DNA of 64,000 nucleotides, taken from the NCBI RefSeq assembly GCF_028471945.1, contig NZ_CP110128.1, positions 6,661,001-6,725,000 on the forward strand, given 5' to 3'. Positions 9,891 through 19,026 of this stretch are shown piece by piece; the stretch's first letter is position 1, and each line of letters starts with the position of its first letter. A model generated the notes under the pieces. The model worked only from the letters and a program-made list of their open reading frames with translations. It did not search any database and was not told where the DNA came from. The position numbers and the translations under genes are program-made. This DNA comes from Pseudomonas sp. WJP1 (GTDB taxonomy: Bacteria; Pseudomonadota; Gammaproteobacteria; Pseudomonadales; Pseudomonadaceae).

Positions 9891-11087
9891 ATGTCCCTGC
9901 CTAGCCTGCGCCTCAAAGCCAACGCCGACCGTCGCCTGCGCAACGGTCACCTGTGGGTCTACAGCAACGAAATCGACGTGGCTGCCACCCCGTTGCACGG
10001 CTTCAAGGCCGGCGACCAGGCGATCCTCGAAGCCGCCGGCGGCAAGCCGCTGGGCATCGTTGCGATGAGCCCGAACAACCTGATCTGCGCGCGCCTGCTG
10101 TCGCGCGACATCAAGCTGCCACTCGACAAGTCGCTGCTGGTGCATCGCCTGAACGTGGCCCTGTCGCTGCGCGATCGTCTGTTCGACAAGCCGTTCTATC
10201 GCCTGGTCTACGGCGATTCCGACCTGTTGCCAGGCCTGGTGGTCGACCGTTTCGGCGACATCCTGGTGGTGCAGATCGCCTCGGCGACCATGGAAGCCCA
10301 TAAAGACGACGTGATCGCAGCGCTCACCCAGGTGCTCAAGCCAAGCGGCATCCTGTTCAAGAACGATTCCGCCGCCCGTGATGCCGAAGGCCTCAACCGC
10401 TATGTCGAAACCGTGTTCGGCCTGGTGCCGGAATGGGTTGCGCTGGAAGAGAACGGCGTGAAATTCGAAGCGCCGGTCATCCAGGGCCAGAAAACCGGCT
10501 GGTTCTACGACCACCGCATGAACCGCGCACGCCTGGCGCCGTACGCCAAGGGCAAGCGCGTGCTCGACCTGTACAGCTACATCGGCGGCTGGGGCGTTCA
10601 AGCCGCTGCATTCGGTGCCAGTGAAGTGTTCTGCGTCGACGCATCGGCCTTCGCCCTCGACGGCGTCGAGCGCAACGCCGCGCTGAATGGCTTCGCCGAG
10701 AAAATGACCTGCATCGAAGGCGACGTTTTCGAAGCCCTGAAAGAGCTCAAGGCCAGCGAAGAGCGCTTCGACGTGATCGTGGCCGACCCGCCCGCGTTCA
10801 TCAAACGCAAGAAAGACATGAAAAACGGCGAAGGCGCCTACCGCCGCCTGAACGAACAGGCCATGCGCCTGCTCACCAAGGACGGCATCCTGTTCAGCGC
10901 ATCGTGCTCGATGCACTTGCCGGAAGACGACTTGCAGAACATCCTGCTGACCAGCGCTCGCCACCTGGACCGTAACATCCAGATGCTGGAACGTGGCGGA
11001 CAGGGGCCGGATCACCCGGTGCACCCGGCCATCCCGGAAACCCGCTACATCAAAAGCATTACTTGCCGGTTGCTGCCAAACAGCTAA
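9891..11087 (+). CDS. rlmI: RlmI-like 23S rRNA (cytosine-5) methyltransferase
   Basis: A 398-residue class I SAM-dependent methylase. It has an N-terminal PUA domain (SLRLKANADRRLRNGHLWVY), an EEHD-like middle and a C-terminal Rossmann fold. SAM motif I is VLDLYSYIGGWGVQAA, motif IV is VADPPAFIKRKKD and the catalytic Cys is in SASCSMHLPEDD. This matches RlmI, which methylates C1962 of 23S rRNA. The start at 9891 follows a CCGGAGCGACGTC RBS; an in-frame ATG at 9822 would add 23 residues outside the family pattern. Confidence 0.9.
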   Translation: MSLPSLRLKANADRRLRNGHLWVYSNEIDVAATPLHGFKAGDQAILEAAGGKPLGIVAMSPNNLICARLLSRDIKLPLDKSLLVHRLNVALSLRDRLFDKPFYRLVYGDSDLLPGLVVDRFGDILVVQIASATMEAHKDDVIAALTQVLKPSGILFKNDSAARDAEGLNRYVETVFGLVPEWVALEENGVKFEAPVIQGQKTGWFYDHRMNRARLAPYAKGKRVLDLYSYIGGWGVQAAAFGASEVFCVDASAFALDGVERNAALNGFAEKMTCIEGDVFEALKELKASEERFDVIVADPPAFIKRKKDMKNGEGAYRRLNEQAMRLLTKDGILFSASCSMHLPEDDLQNILLTSARHLDRNIQMLERGGQGPDHPVHPAIPETRYIKSITCRLLPNS

Positions 11088-11102
11088 TAACACGACACCA
11101 TC

Positions 11103-11128
11103 TACTGTAGGAGCTCGTTCCTACAGTA
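11103..11128. terminator. Palindrome after rlmI (probable terminator)
   Basis: TACTGTAGGA and TCCTACAGTA form a perfect 10-bp stem with a 6-nt loop, just after the rlmI stop. It lacks a long U-run, so it may be a reduced REP rather than a true intrinsic terminator. Confidence 0.5.
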
Positions 11129-11217
11129 GATTCAGAAACGTCCCACGCACCCCGCATTGACTTCCAACTTCAGCAAGCCAACTCTCGACCACTCCTCACG
11201 GACCGAGAGCGCTGTCG

Positions 11218-12438
11218 ATGCCACCTGCCCCGCACGCCGCAAAAAAATCCTCGCTGATCCTGCTGTTGATGACCATGACGCTATTGGGCGTATTTCCGCT
11301 GGACGTCGTCCTGCCGTCGTTTCCCGCCCTGTCTGACTACTTCCAGACCTCGGCATCGGACATTGCCCTTTCTGTCAGTCTGTTCGCCATCGGCCTGGGG
11401 ATATCCGTGGTGCTGGTCGGACCGCTTTCGGATTTATGGGGGCGCAGGCAGATTCTACTGATCGGTATCGCCATCTCGGTGATCGGCGCAGCGGGCTGCC
11501 TGATAACCCCGGATTACCGCTGGTTCCTGGTGTTTCGCGTTGTCCAGGCAGTGGGCTGCGGTTCCTTCGTGCTATCGCAGGCGCTGATCCAGGATCTGTT
11601 CGTCGGCAGGGAACAGGAGCGCCTCAGAATCTGGATGACCACCGCAGGCGGCGTCTTCATTTCCATATCACCGCTGCTGGGAACATGGCTGCAAATACAT
11701 CTTGGCTGGGAGGGTAGTTTCTATGTCTTCATCGCGCTGGCGGTCACCGTCTGGATAAATGCTGGCGTGCTGCTCAAGGAAACCCCGTGCATTCGTGGCC
11801 CGGCCCCCAGTCGTTTTTTCAGCGCCTACTGGCGCCTGTGCTCCGATCCACGCTTCATGGGCTATTGGCTGATTTCCGCCCTGGCCTTCGCCTGCCATTT
11901 CTCATTCATCGTCATCTCGCCGATCATTTTCATGGAGCGCCTGGCACTCACACCCTACGAATTCGCGTGGGTAATGCTGCTGTACGGTGCCGCTTACATA
12001 GTTGGCGGGATAGTCGCCAGCGCACTGCATCGGCGCCTGCAGGCCAATACGCAGATCATCGTCGGCCTGGGGCTGATCGCGCTATCGGGGTTGGTCATGC
12101 TGTGGCTGGCCAGCCAGTTTGGGCTCACTGCCGCAGCCGTGCTGATACCGATGCTGATTTGTACCGCCGGCACTACTATTGCCCGCCCCATTGCCAATTC
12201 CAAAGCCATGACCCTCCACCCGCAGGATGCCGGCACGTCCACTTCGGTCGGCGGAGTGATGATATTCATGTGCGGCGGCGTGATCAGCGTTGTGATCAAT
12301 CTGGCGTCCGCAGACCTGACCACAGCCCTCGCCTCATGTTTCCTGATCTTGAGCATCGCAGGTCTAGGACTGAACACGTTAATCGGCCGGCCTCCGTCCT
12401 GTAGGAGCGAGCCCGCTCGCGAAGGTCGTCAACGATAA
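11218..12438 (+). CDS. MFS transporter, Bcr/CflA drug-exporter type
   Basis: A 406-residue membrane protein with about 12 hydrophobic segments. The first segment, LLGVFPLDVVLPSFPALSDY, and the loop GPLSDLWGRRQILLIGI carry the MFS motif A, and RVVQAVGCGSFVLSQALIQD resembles motif C-type sequence of Bcr/CflA exporters, so it likely exports a small molecule by proton antiport. Its last ~13 residues (CRSEPAREGRQR) are encoded by a REP element, so the C-terminus has probably been altered by REP insertion. The start is an ATG next to GCTGTCG with no strong RBS. Confidence 0.82.
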   Translation: MPPAPHAAKKSSLILLLMTMTLLGVFPLDVVLPSFPALSDYFQTSASDIALSVSLFAIGLGISVVLVGPLSDLWGRRQILLIGIAISVIGAAGCLITPDYRWFLVFRVVQAVGCGSFVLSQALIQDLFVGREQERLRIWMTTAGGVFISISPLLGTWLQIHLGWEGSFYVFIALAVTVWINAGVLLKETPCIRGPAPSRFFSAYWRLCSDPRFMGYWLISALAFACHFSFIVISPIIFMERLALTPYEFAWVMLLYGAAYIVGGIVASALHRRLQANTQIIVGLGLIALSGLVMLWLASQFGLTAAAVLIPMLICTAGTTIARPIANSKAMTLHPQDAGTSTSVGGVMIFMCGGVISVVINLASADLTTALASCFLILSIAGLGLNTLIGRPPSCRSEPAREGRQR

Positions 12439-12502
12439 CGCTGGAAACCTGACACCCTGCGGCGTTCTCAGGTTTTTCGCGAGCAGGCTCGCTCCTACAG
12501 TA
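12399..12502. repeat. REP pair overlapping the end of the MFS gene
   Basis: Inverted REP copies, TGTAGGAGCGAGCCCGCTCG at about 12400 and GCGAGCAGGCTCGCTCCTAC near 12480-12500. The first copy lies inside the MFS reading frame and supplies its last codons. Confidence 0.8.
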
Positions 12503-12748
12503 GGCTGTCCGCACGTCTTGTGAATGCTGCCGCCACGCGTGCAGGCATTCCCTCCAGCCGCCAGCCGTGTAGAATCGCGAACATTCATCGCCAGTCATCC
12601 CCGGCGGGTTTATGAGCTCAAGCTGAAGCGCGCGGCGATCCCGCAAAGTTATCGGCAACTTCCGGACACCCGGCCATTTCTGAGTGTTCCAGACGTCAAT
12701 AGAAGCTCACTTCCCTTTTGATACCTGATTAGCCGCCCGGAGTGCTTC

Positions 12749-14590
12749 ATGCCTGATTACCGCTCGAAAACATCCACCCACGGCCGCAACATGGCCGGCG
12801 CCCGCGCACTGTGGCGCGCAACGGGGATGAAAGATGACGACTTCAAAAAGCCGATCATCGCCATTGCCAACTCCTTTACCCAGTTCGTACCGGGCCACGT
12901 CCACCTCAAGGACCTGGGCCAACTGGTCGCCCGCGAAATCGAACGCGCTGGCGGCGTGGCAAAAGAATTCAACACCATCGCCGTCGATGACGGCATCGCC
13001 ATGGGCCACGACGGCATGCTCTATTCGCTGCCGAGCCGCGAGATCATCGCCGACTCCGTCGAGTACATGGTCAATGCCCACTGCGCCGACGCCATCGTCT
13101 GCATCTCCAACTGCGACAAGATCACCCCTGGCATGTTGATGGCCTCCCTGCGCCTGAACATCCCGGTGATCTTCGTGTCCGGCGGCCCGATGGAAGCCGG
13201 CAAGACCAAACTGGCCAGCCACGGTCTCGACCTGGTCGACGCCATGGTGATCGCCGCCGACTCCAGCGCTTCTGACGAGAAGGTTGCCGAGTACGAGCGT
13301 AGCGCCTGCCCGACTTGCGGTTCGTGCTCCGGCATGTTCACCGCCAACTCGATGAACTGCCTGGTCGAGGCCCTGGGCCTGGCATTGCCGGGCAACGGTT
13401 CGACCCTGGCCACCCACAGCGACCGCGAGCAGCTGTTCCTGCAGGCCGGCCGCACCATCGTCGAGCTGTGCAAGCGTTACTACGGCGAGAACGACGAGTC
13501 GGTGTTGCCGCGCAACATTGCCAACTTCCAGGCATTCGAAAACGCCATGACCCTGGACATCGCCATGGGCGGTTCCACCAACACCATCCTGCACTTGCTG
13601 GCTGCCGCCCAGGAAGCCGAGATCGATTTCGACCTGCGCGACATCGACCGCCTGTCCCGTCACGTGCCGCAACTGTGCAAGGTCGCGCCGAACATCCAGA
13701 AGTACCACATGGAAGACGTGCACCGTGCCGGCGGGATCTTCAGCATCCTCGGTTCGCTGGCCCGTGGTGGCCTGCTGCACACGCAATTGCCGACAGTGCA
13801 CAGCCGCAGCATGGAAGAAGCCATCGCCAAGTGGGACATCACCCAGACCAACGACGAAGCGGTGCATCACTTCTTCAAGGCAGGTCCCGCGGGCATCCCG
13901 ACGCAAACCGCGTTCAGCCAGTCGACCCGTTGGGAAACCCTGGACGACGACCGTGAAAACGGCTGCATCCGCAGCGTCGAGCACGCCTACTCGCAAGAAG
14001 GCGGCCTGGCCGTGCTGTACGGCAACATCGCCCTGGACGGCTGCGTGGTGAAAACCGCTGGCGTCGACGAGTCGATCCACGTGTTCGAAGGCAACGCGAA
14101 GATCTTCGAAAGCCAGGACAGCGCCGTGCGCGGCATCCTCGCCGACGAAGTGAAAGAAGGCGACATCGTCATCATTCGCTACGAAGGCCCGAAAGGCGGC
14201 CCGGGCATGCAGGAAATGCTCTACCCGACTTCGTACCTGAAATCCAAAGGCCTGGGCAAAGCCTGCGCCCTGCTCACCGACGGCCGTTTCTCCGGCGGCA
14301 CCTCGGGCCTGTCCATCGGCCACGCTTCGCCTGAAGCCGCTGCCGGTGGCGCAATCGGCCTGGTGCAGGACGGCGACAAAGTGCTGATCGACATTCCGAA
14401 CCGCTCGATCAACCTGTTGGTCAGCGATGAAGAACTGGCCGCGCGCCGGGTCGAGCAGGACAAGAAAGGCTGGAAACCGGTTGAAGTGCGTCCACGTAAG
14501 GTGACCACCGCCCTTAAGGCCTACGCCCTGCTGGCGACCAGTGCCGACAAGGGTGCTGTGCGTAACAAGGCGATGCTTGATGGGCTGTAA
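12749..14590 (+). CDS. ilvD: Dihydroxy-acid dehydratase
   Basis: A 613-residue enzyme of valine/isoleucine and pantothenate synthesis that dehydrates 2,3-dihydroxy acids. Iron-sulfur cluster cysteines are visible in [12 protein letters not shown] and [19 protein letters not shown], and the C-terminal [19 protein letters not shown] segment is conserved. Full length for the family. The RBS CGGAGTG precedes the ATG and a strong terminator follows. Confidence 0.97.
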   Translation: MPDYRSKTSTHGRNMAGARALWRATGMKDDDFKKPIIAIANSFTQFVPGHVHLKDLGQLVAREIERAGGVAKEFNTIAVDDGIAMGHDGMLYSLPSREIIADSVEYMVNAHCADAIVCISNCDKITPGMLMASLRLNIPVIFVSGGPMEAGKTKLASHGLDLVDAMVIAADSSASDEKVAEYERSACPTCGSCSGMFTANSMNCLVEALGLALPGNGSTLATHSDREQLFLQAGRTIVELCKRYYGENDESVLPRNIANFQAFENAMTLDIAMGGSTNTILHLLAAAQEAEIDFDLRDIDRLSRHVPQLCKVAPNIQKYHMEDVHRAGGIFSILGSLARGGLLHTQLPTVHSRSMEEAIAKWDITQTNDEAVHHFFKAGPAGIPTQTAFSQSTRWETLDDDRENGCIRSVEHAYSQEGGLAVLYGNIALDGCVVKTAGVDESIHVFEGNAKIFESQDSAVRGILADEVKEGDIVIIRYEGPKGGPGMQEMLYPTSYLKSKGLGKACALLTDGRFSGGTSGLSIGHASPEAAAGGAIGLVQDGDKVLIDIPNRSINLLVSDEELAARRVEQDKKGWKPVEVRPRKVTTALKAYALLATSADKGAVRNKAMLDGL

Positions 14591-14606
14591 GGCTTAAGCG
14601 TTGAAC

Positions 14607-14640
14607 AAAAAATACCCCGCCATGTGCGGGGTATTTTTTT
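14607..14640 (+). terminator. Intrinsic terminator of ilvD
   Basis: A GC-rich stem, ATACCCCGC / GCGGGGTAT with a CATGT loop, followed by a run of seven T, 20 bp after the ilvD stop. Confidence 0.9.
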
Positions 14641-14650
14641 GTTTCTGATC

Positions 14651-14754
14651 TGATCGTTCCCACGCTCTGCGTGGTAATGCCTCAAGGGACGCTCTGCGTC
14701 CAGTGACGCGGAGCGTCACGGGCTGCATTCCCACGCAGAGCGTGGGAACGATCA
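14651..14754. repeat. Inverted repeat of the Pseudomonas CGTTCCCACGCTCTGCGTGG type
   Basis: TGATCGTTCCCACGCTCTGC at the left end and GCAGAGCGTGGGAACGATCA at the right end are perfect complements, with a second hairpin (GACGCTCTGCGTC / GACGCGGAGCGTC) between them. This is a small imperfect-palindrome family distinct from the REP elements, common in fluorescent pseudomonads. Confidence 0.75.
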
Positions 14755-14788
14755 ACTCGGCCAGGTGCGGGGCTTTTTTTTGCCCGCG

Positions 14789-15076
14789 TTATTGCTGTGG
14801 GTCGAGATTATCCAGCGCCTGGTTCACTGCCAGCTCGCCCAGCATGATGAGCTGGGCAATACCCAGCATCGTGCTGCGTTGAGAGCCTTCCAGCAGGCCG
14901 GCGAAATCGCTGGCCATGACGTTGGCCGAGGCGAGGGATTCGCAGGCGTGGGCTAACAGGGTTTCGGTGTCGAGGCCGGGCGCGATGATGAATGTTCGGC
15001 TGGGTTTGCGTGGGGTGGCGTTGATGCGGGCGGACAGGTTGTCGGTGTCCGGTGGATCGGGGGTAATTTTGAGCAT
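14789..15076 (-). CDS. DUF6124 (formerly DUF3077) family small protein
   Basis: A 95-residue protein with no enzymatic motif. It matches the small Pseudomonas family that contains PDTDNLSARINATPRKPSRT near the N-terminus and LLAHACESLASANVMASDFA in a helical core. Function unknown. The RBS is AAGGAG, 8 bp before the ATG. It is preceded by a long non-coding leader with hairpins (15077-15290). Confidence 0.7.
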   Translation of the reverse strand: MLKITPDPPDTDNLSARINATPRKPSRTFIIAPGLDTETLLAHACESLASANVMASDFAGLLEGSQRSTMLGIAQLIMLGELAVNQALDNLDPQQ

Positions 15077-15290
15077 TGAAAAAACTCCTTACACCATAAA
15101 TCAAGGAGCCATCACCCTCGCTACCAAACGAAGGGTGGCGGCCATGCGCAGGTTGGTAGACCGGGGTGTAAGGAAACCGGCGCGCCCGAAAGCGCCCTGT
15201 GCATGACCACCATAAAAAGCGGAGACGTGAGAACGTCTGCAAATCATGATGCTTTGCACCCTACACAGCCGGGCTACCAAACCCGATCAC
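15077..15290 (-). ncRNA. Structured leader or small RNA upstream of the DUF6124 gene
   Basis: No ORF fits this 214-bp stretch. On the minus strand it shows a perfect hairpin (AGACGT-TCTC-ACGTCT, 15223-15238), a GC-rich stem around GGGCGCTTTCGGGCGC, and the word GTTTGGTAGC twice (15273-15282 and 15120-15129), with GGTCTACCAACC between them as a possible complementary box. Such an arrangement is reminiscent of the phage-derived C4 antisense RNAs, but that assignment is a guess. Confidence 0.4.
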
Positions 15291-15445
15291 TGATGTTCAG
15301 CGACAGGTAGACGGTAGAGTTCGGGAGTAAGGCGCACAAGTCGGCGGATTCTGAAGTAGTCGTAGTCCCTTACGCAAGAATGCGCAGGTTGCGACTGCAG
15401 GAAGAAGTTGATCGAACAGAGGCTTTGATTGCCCCGACTGGCCTC

Positions 15446-15616
15446 ATCGCGAGCAGGCTCGCTCCCACAATGGATCAGCTTTGCACACTGGATTGGGAAT
15501 AACACCGATCAAATTGTAGGAGCGAGCCTGCTCGCGATGGTCGACAGAGCGCCGCGGAGTATCAGGCAGCCAGCGTCATCGTTAACGACCATCGCGAGCA
15601 GGCTCGCTCCTACAGG
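15446..15616. repeat. Three REP copies
   Basis: Copies at about 15446-15470, 15515-15540 and 15590-15616 alternate in orientation (GCGAGCAGGCTCGCTCCCAC, AGGAGCGAGCCTGCTCGCG, then the inverse), forming a BIME-like cluster just after the phosphatase gene. Between 15290 and 15446 I see nothing else. Confidence 0.85.
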
Positions 15617-15618
15617 TC

Positions 15619-16674
15619 TTACTGGATTTCTGCAGGTGTGACGATCACCCAGTTCTTGTCCGCCGTCACGGTGAGCCCTTCCTTGGCCTGCGCCGCGGCG
15701 TTCTTGGCCATCATGCCCTGGATCTGGGTCATGTACTTGTCCTTGCGGTTGACCCACAGGTGGATGCCGCCCTTGGCCACGTCCACGCCGTGGAACAGCA
15801 TGTAGCCGTCGCTGGTCGGGGTATCGCCGCCGACGAGTACCGGTTTTTTCCACTCGTCGATGTAGGTCAGGATCGCCGCTTGCTTGCCGGCCATCCAGGT
15901 CGCCGGGGTCCACAGGTAGGGGGTCAGTTCGAGGCCCAGGTTGGCCTTCTCGTCATATTTGCCGGCGGTGATCTGTTTGCGCGCGGTGGTCAATGCGCCG
16001 GTCTTCTGGTCCTTGAGCAGCAATGACACGCCAATCACGTTCTGCGGTTTGACGTTGTAGCCGTACTTCGGATCGGCCGCGACCATGCGCACCAGCTCTT
16101 CCGAGGCGGCGGTCATCACGTAGACCTCGATGCCGTTCTCCATCAGCTTGTTATAGAGCTCTTGCTGGCCGGTGAAAATTTTCGGCGGGTTGACGTCGAG
16201 CTTCTTGACCACGTCGCCTTCGTAATAGGTGGCTGGCACCGGCTTGCCGGAGGCCATCAATTCGTCGACGTAGCCCTTGAGTTCCTGAAGCGTGAAGCCG
16301 GAAAACACCTGGGCGACCCATGGATAACAAACCATGTCGTCGAGTTCGCAGAGGCGGTAGTAGTAGCTGAAAAGGCTTTCCTTGTGGTCGGCGGTGTCCT
16401 TGAACGGCATCAGTTTCAGGGAGGGGTCGAGTTTGTCGCGGGTGATCAGGCCCTTGTTTTCCATGAACGGCAGCAACGACTCTTCGAGGTCGTAGCGGTA
16501 ACTGGTGTTGTCCATGTCGAATACCGCGTAGTTACCCTTGTTGGCGTTGGCGGCAATCATCGCGTCCAGCGCCTTGGCCTGATCGGCTGGCCAGTGTTTC
16601 AGATCCGTTGCGAATACCTGGCCGGCGAGGCCAAGACAAAGAGCTGCAGCCAGTAATTTCGGTGCGAACTTCAT
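15619..16674 (-). CDS. pchP: Phosphorylcholine phosphatase (HAD superfamily)
   Basis: A 351-residue exported phosphatase. The signal peptide is MKFAPKLLAAALCLGLAGQ then VFA. HAD motif I, FDMDNTSYRYDLEESLLPF, carries the nucleophile Asp and acid Asp. The Thr/Ser motif is YVMTAASEELVR and the motif IV acid is in VLVGGDTPTSDGYML. This corresponds to PchP, which releases choline from phosphorylcholine in the periplasm. The start at 16674 is preferred over 16680 and 16779, because AGGGAG lies 8 nt before it and it opens directly with the signal sequence. Confidence 0.87.
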   Translation of the reverse strand: MKFAPKLLAAALCLGLAGQVFATDLKHWPADQAKALDAMIAANANKGNYAVFDMDNTSYRYDLEESLLPFMENKGLITRDKLDPSLKLMPFKDTADHKESLFSYYYRLCELDDMVCYPWVAQVFSGFTLQELKGYVDELMASGKPVPATYYEGDVVKKLDVNPPKIFTGQQELYNKLMENGIEVYVMTAASEELVRMVAADPKYGYNVKPQNVIGVSLLLKDQKTGALTTARKQITAGKYDEKANLGLELTPYLWTPATWMAGKQAAILTYIDEWKKPVLVGGDTPTSDGYMLFHGVDVAKGGIHLWVNRKDKYMTQIQGMMAKNAAAQAKEGLTVTADKNWVIVTPAEIQ

Positions 16675-16914
16675 CCTCATATCTCCCTGATTGAAAGACA
16701 TCGACGCTAACAAATACCTGTGACAGTCCTCATCCGTCAGCGACCGCCAACGTACCTTTCGCGCCAGCCACATTCTCAAAAGCGACGTGCGCTTATTCCA
16801 AAAACGACACTTTCAAGACGTTTTTGATATTAAATCATTAGATTTCAAGCTGTTAGGCTTACCGGTTCGCAGCTGCCCCGGAAGGCAGTTCGCACATGTC
16901 TAATGGGAGTTCCA

Positions 16915-18306
16915 ATGAATCTGCCGCTGATTCTCAATCTGCTGGTGTTCCTCGCACTGCTGCTGGGCCTGGCGCAAACACGCCACACTACCTGGAGTCT
17001 GGCGAAAAAAGTCCTGCTGGCACTGGTGCTGGGCGTGGCGTTCGGTGTGGCGCTGCACACTATTTATGGTGCCGGTAACCCGGTGCTGAAAGCCTCGATC
17101 GGCTGGTTCGATCTGGTGGGCAACGGTTATGTGCAGCTGCTGCAAATGATCGTGATCCCGCTGGTGTTCGCCTCGATCCTCAGCGCCGTGGCCCGCCTGC
17201 ACAACGCCTCGTCGCTGGGCAAGATCAGCTTCCTGACCATTGGCACGCTGCTGTTCACCACCGCCATCGCGGCATTGATCGGCATTGGCCTGACCAACCT
17301 GTTCGGCCTGACAGCCGAGGGCCTGGTAGCCGGCACCCAGGAAATGGCGCGCCTGCAAACCATCCAGAGCGACTATGCCGGCAAGGTCGCCGACCTGAAT
17401 GTGCCGCAGTTGCTGCTGTCGTTCATTCCGCAAAACCCGTTCGCCGACCTGGCGCGGGCCAAGCCGACGTCGATCATCAGCGTGGTGATCTTTGCGGCGT
17501 TCCTCGGGGTTGCGGCGCTGCAGCTGCTGAAGGATGACGTGGAAAAAGGTCAGAAAGTGATCAACGCCATCGACACCCTGCAAGCCTGGGTGATGCGCCT
17601 GGTGCGCCTGGTGATGAAGCTGACCCCGTATGGGGTGCTGGCGCTGATGACCAAAGTGGTCGCCGGCTCCAACCTGCAAGACATCATCAAGCTCGGCAGT
17701 TTCGTGGTGGTGTCCTACATCGGCCTGGGCCTGATGTTTGTGGTGCACGGGCTGCTGGTGTCGGCCGCCGGGATCAACCCGCTGCGGTTCTTCCGCAAGA
17801 TCTGGCCCGTGCTGACGTTTGCGTTCACCAGTCGTTCGAGTGCAGCAACGATCCCGTTGAGCATCGAAGCGCAGACCAACCGCCTGGGCATCCCGCAGTC
17901 CATCGCCAGTTTCGCCGCCTCGTTCGGCGCGACCATCGGCCAGAACGGCTGCGCCGGCCTGTATCCGGCGATGTTGGCGGTGATGGTGGCGCCGACCGTG
18001 GGCATCAATCCGCTGGACCCGCTGTGGATCGCGACGCTGGTGGCGATTGTGACCTTGAGTTCGGCGGGTGTGGCTGGCGTTGGCGGGGGCGCGACGTTTG
18101 CCGCGTTGATCGTGTTGCCGGCGATGGGCTTGCCGGTGTCACTGGTGGCGTTGCTGATTTCGGTCGAGCCGTTGATCGATATGGGGCGTACGGCGTTGAA
18201 CGTGAGTGGTTCGATGACGGCCGGGGCGATTACCAGCCAGGTGATGCAGCAGACGGATAAAGCGTTGTTGGATGCGGATGAGCATTCTGAGTTGGCTCAC
18301 GCTTAA
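16915..18306 (+). CDS. tcyP: L-cystine transporter, dicarboxylate/amino acid:cation symporter family
   Basis: A 463-residue inner-membrane symporter with about 8-10 hydrophobic segments. The family signatures are [18 protein letters not shown], the serine-rich [17 protein letters not shown] reentrant loop, and [17 protein letters not shown]. These match TcyP/YdjN, which imports L-cystine. The start at 16915 has GGGAG five nt upstream; an in-frame ATG at 16903 would lack an RBS. It is divergent from pchP across a 240-bp gap. Confidence 0.88.
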   Translation: MNLPLILNLLVFLALLLGLAQTRHTTWSLAKKVLLALVLGVAFGVALHTIYGAGNPVLKASIGWFDLVGNGYVQLLQMIVIPLVFASILSAVARLHNASSLGKISFLTIGTLLFTTAIAALIGIGLTNLFGLTAEGLVAGTQEMARLQTIQSDYAGKVADLNVPQLLLSFIPQNPFADLARAKPTSIISVVIFAAFLGVAALQLLKDDVEKGQKVINAIDTLQAWVMRLVRLVMKLTPYGVLALMTKVVAGSNLQDIIKLGSFVVVSYIGLGLMFVVHGLLVSAAGINPLRFFRKIWPVLTFAFTSRSSAATIPLSIEAQTNRLGIPQSIASFAASFGATIGQNGCAGLYPAMLAVMVAPTVGINPLDPLWIATLVAIVTLSSAGVAGVGGGATFAALIVLPAMGLPVSLVALLISVEPLIDMGRTALNVSGSMTAGAITSQVMQQTDKALLDADEHSELAHA

Positions 18307-18328
18307 GTTCTTTAGCGTCTGATCTGGC

Positions 18329-18425
18329 CTCATCGCCAGCAGGCTGGCTCCCACAGGGATTTTGGGTGTTTGCACAATCTGTGTTCCACCTCAAACCCAC
18401 TGTGGGAGCCAGCCTGCTCGCGATG
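18329..18425. repeat. REP pair
   Basis: Inverted REP copies (CAGCAGGCTGGCTCCCACAG and CTGTGGGAGCCAGCCTGCTC) between the convergent tcyP and folA genes. Confidence 0.8.
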
Positions 18426-18428
18426 CTT

Positions 18429-18941
18429 TTAGGCTTTTTCCCAGACTTCGAAGTTGTACGCTGGCTTGTCATCCACAGCCGGATTTTCGATGTTGGAAAC
18501 CAGTTTCCACTGGTTCAAATCAAACTCCGGAAACCACGCATCCCCTTCCGGGCTCAGCGTCACACGGGTCAGGTACAAGCGATCAGCCTGGGCCAACCCC
18601 TGCGCATACAACTGCGCGCCGCCGATCAACATCAGCTCATCGACGCCCTGCTCCTTCGCCCACTCTTCAGCGCGAACCACCGCCGCTTCCAGCGACGGAT
18701 AGACCTCCGCGCCTTCGAGCACCAGATCCGCTTGACGGCTGACCACGATATTCAAGCGGCCCGGCAACGGACGACCGAGGGAATCCCAGGTCTTGCGCCC
18801 CATGATGATCGGCTTGCCCAGGGTGGTGGCCTTGAAGTATTTGAAGTCCCCCGGCAGGTGCCAGGGCATGCTGTTGTCGACGCCGATCACGCGGTTTTCA
18901 CCGAGGGCTGCGATCAGGCTGAGGGGGAGTGATTTAGTCAT
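18429..18941 (-). CDS. folA: Dihydrofolate reductase
   Basis: A 170-residue DHFR. The N-terminus LSLIAALGENRVIGVDNSMP then WHLPGDFKYFK carries the catalytic Asp/Trp region, followed by GRKTWDSLGRPLPGR and LMLIGGAQLYAQGL. It regenerates tetrahydrofolate from the dihydrofolate made by thymidylate synthase, so it is functionally linked to the thyA genes in this window. The start at 18941 is chosen because upstream codons do not resemble DHFR. Confidence 0.95.
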   Translation of the reverse strand: MTKSLPLSLIAALGENRVIGVDNSMPWHLPGDFKYFKATTLGKPIIMGRKTWDSLGRPLPGRLNIVVSRQADLVLEGAEVYPSLEAAVVRAEEWAKEQGVDELMLIGGAQLYAQGLAQADRLYLTRVTLSPEGDAWFPEFDLNQWKLVSNIENPAVDDKPAYNFEVWEKA

Positions 18942-19026
18942 GCCGGCGAGGATACCAGAGCCGCGCTTTCCCCGATAAGCGCCACAGCGGTTATGCTCAC
19001 AGGTCAATTGAGCGACGGGATGCCGC

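Noticed and set aside
15446..15616. Possible CRISPR array from three regularly spaced repeats
   Set aside because: The repeats are REP palindromes in alternating orientation, not direct repeats with unique spacers, and no cas genes are present.
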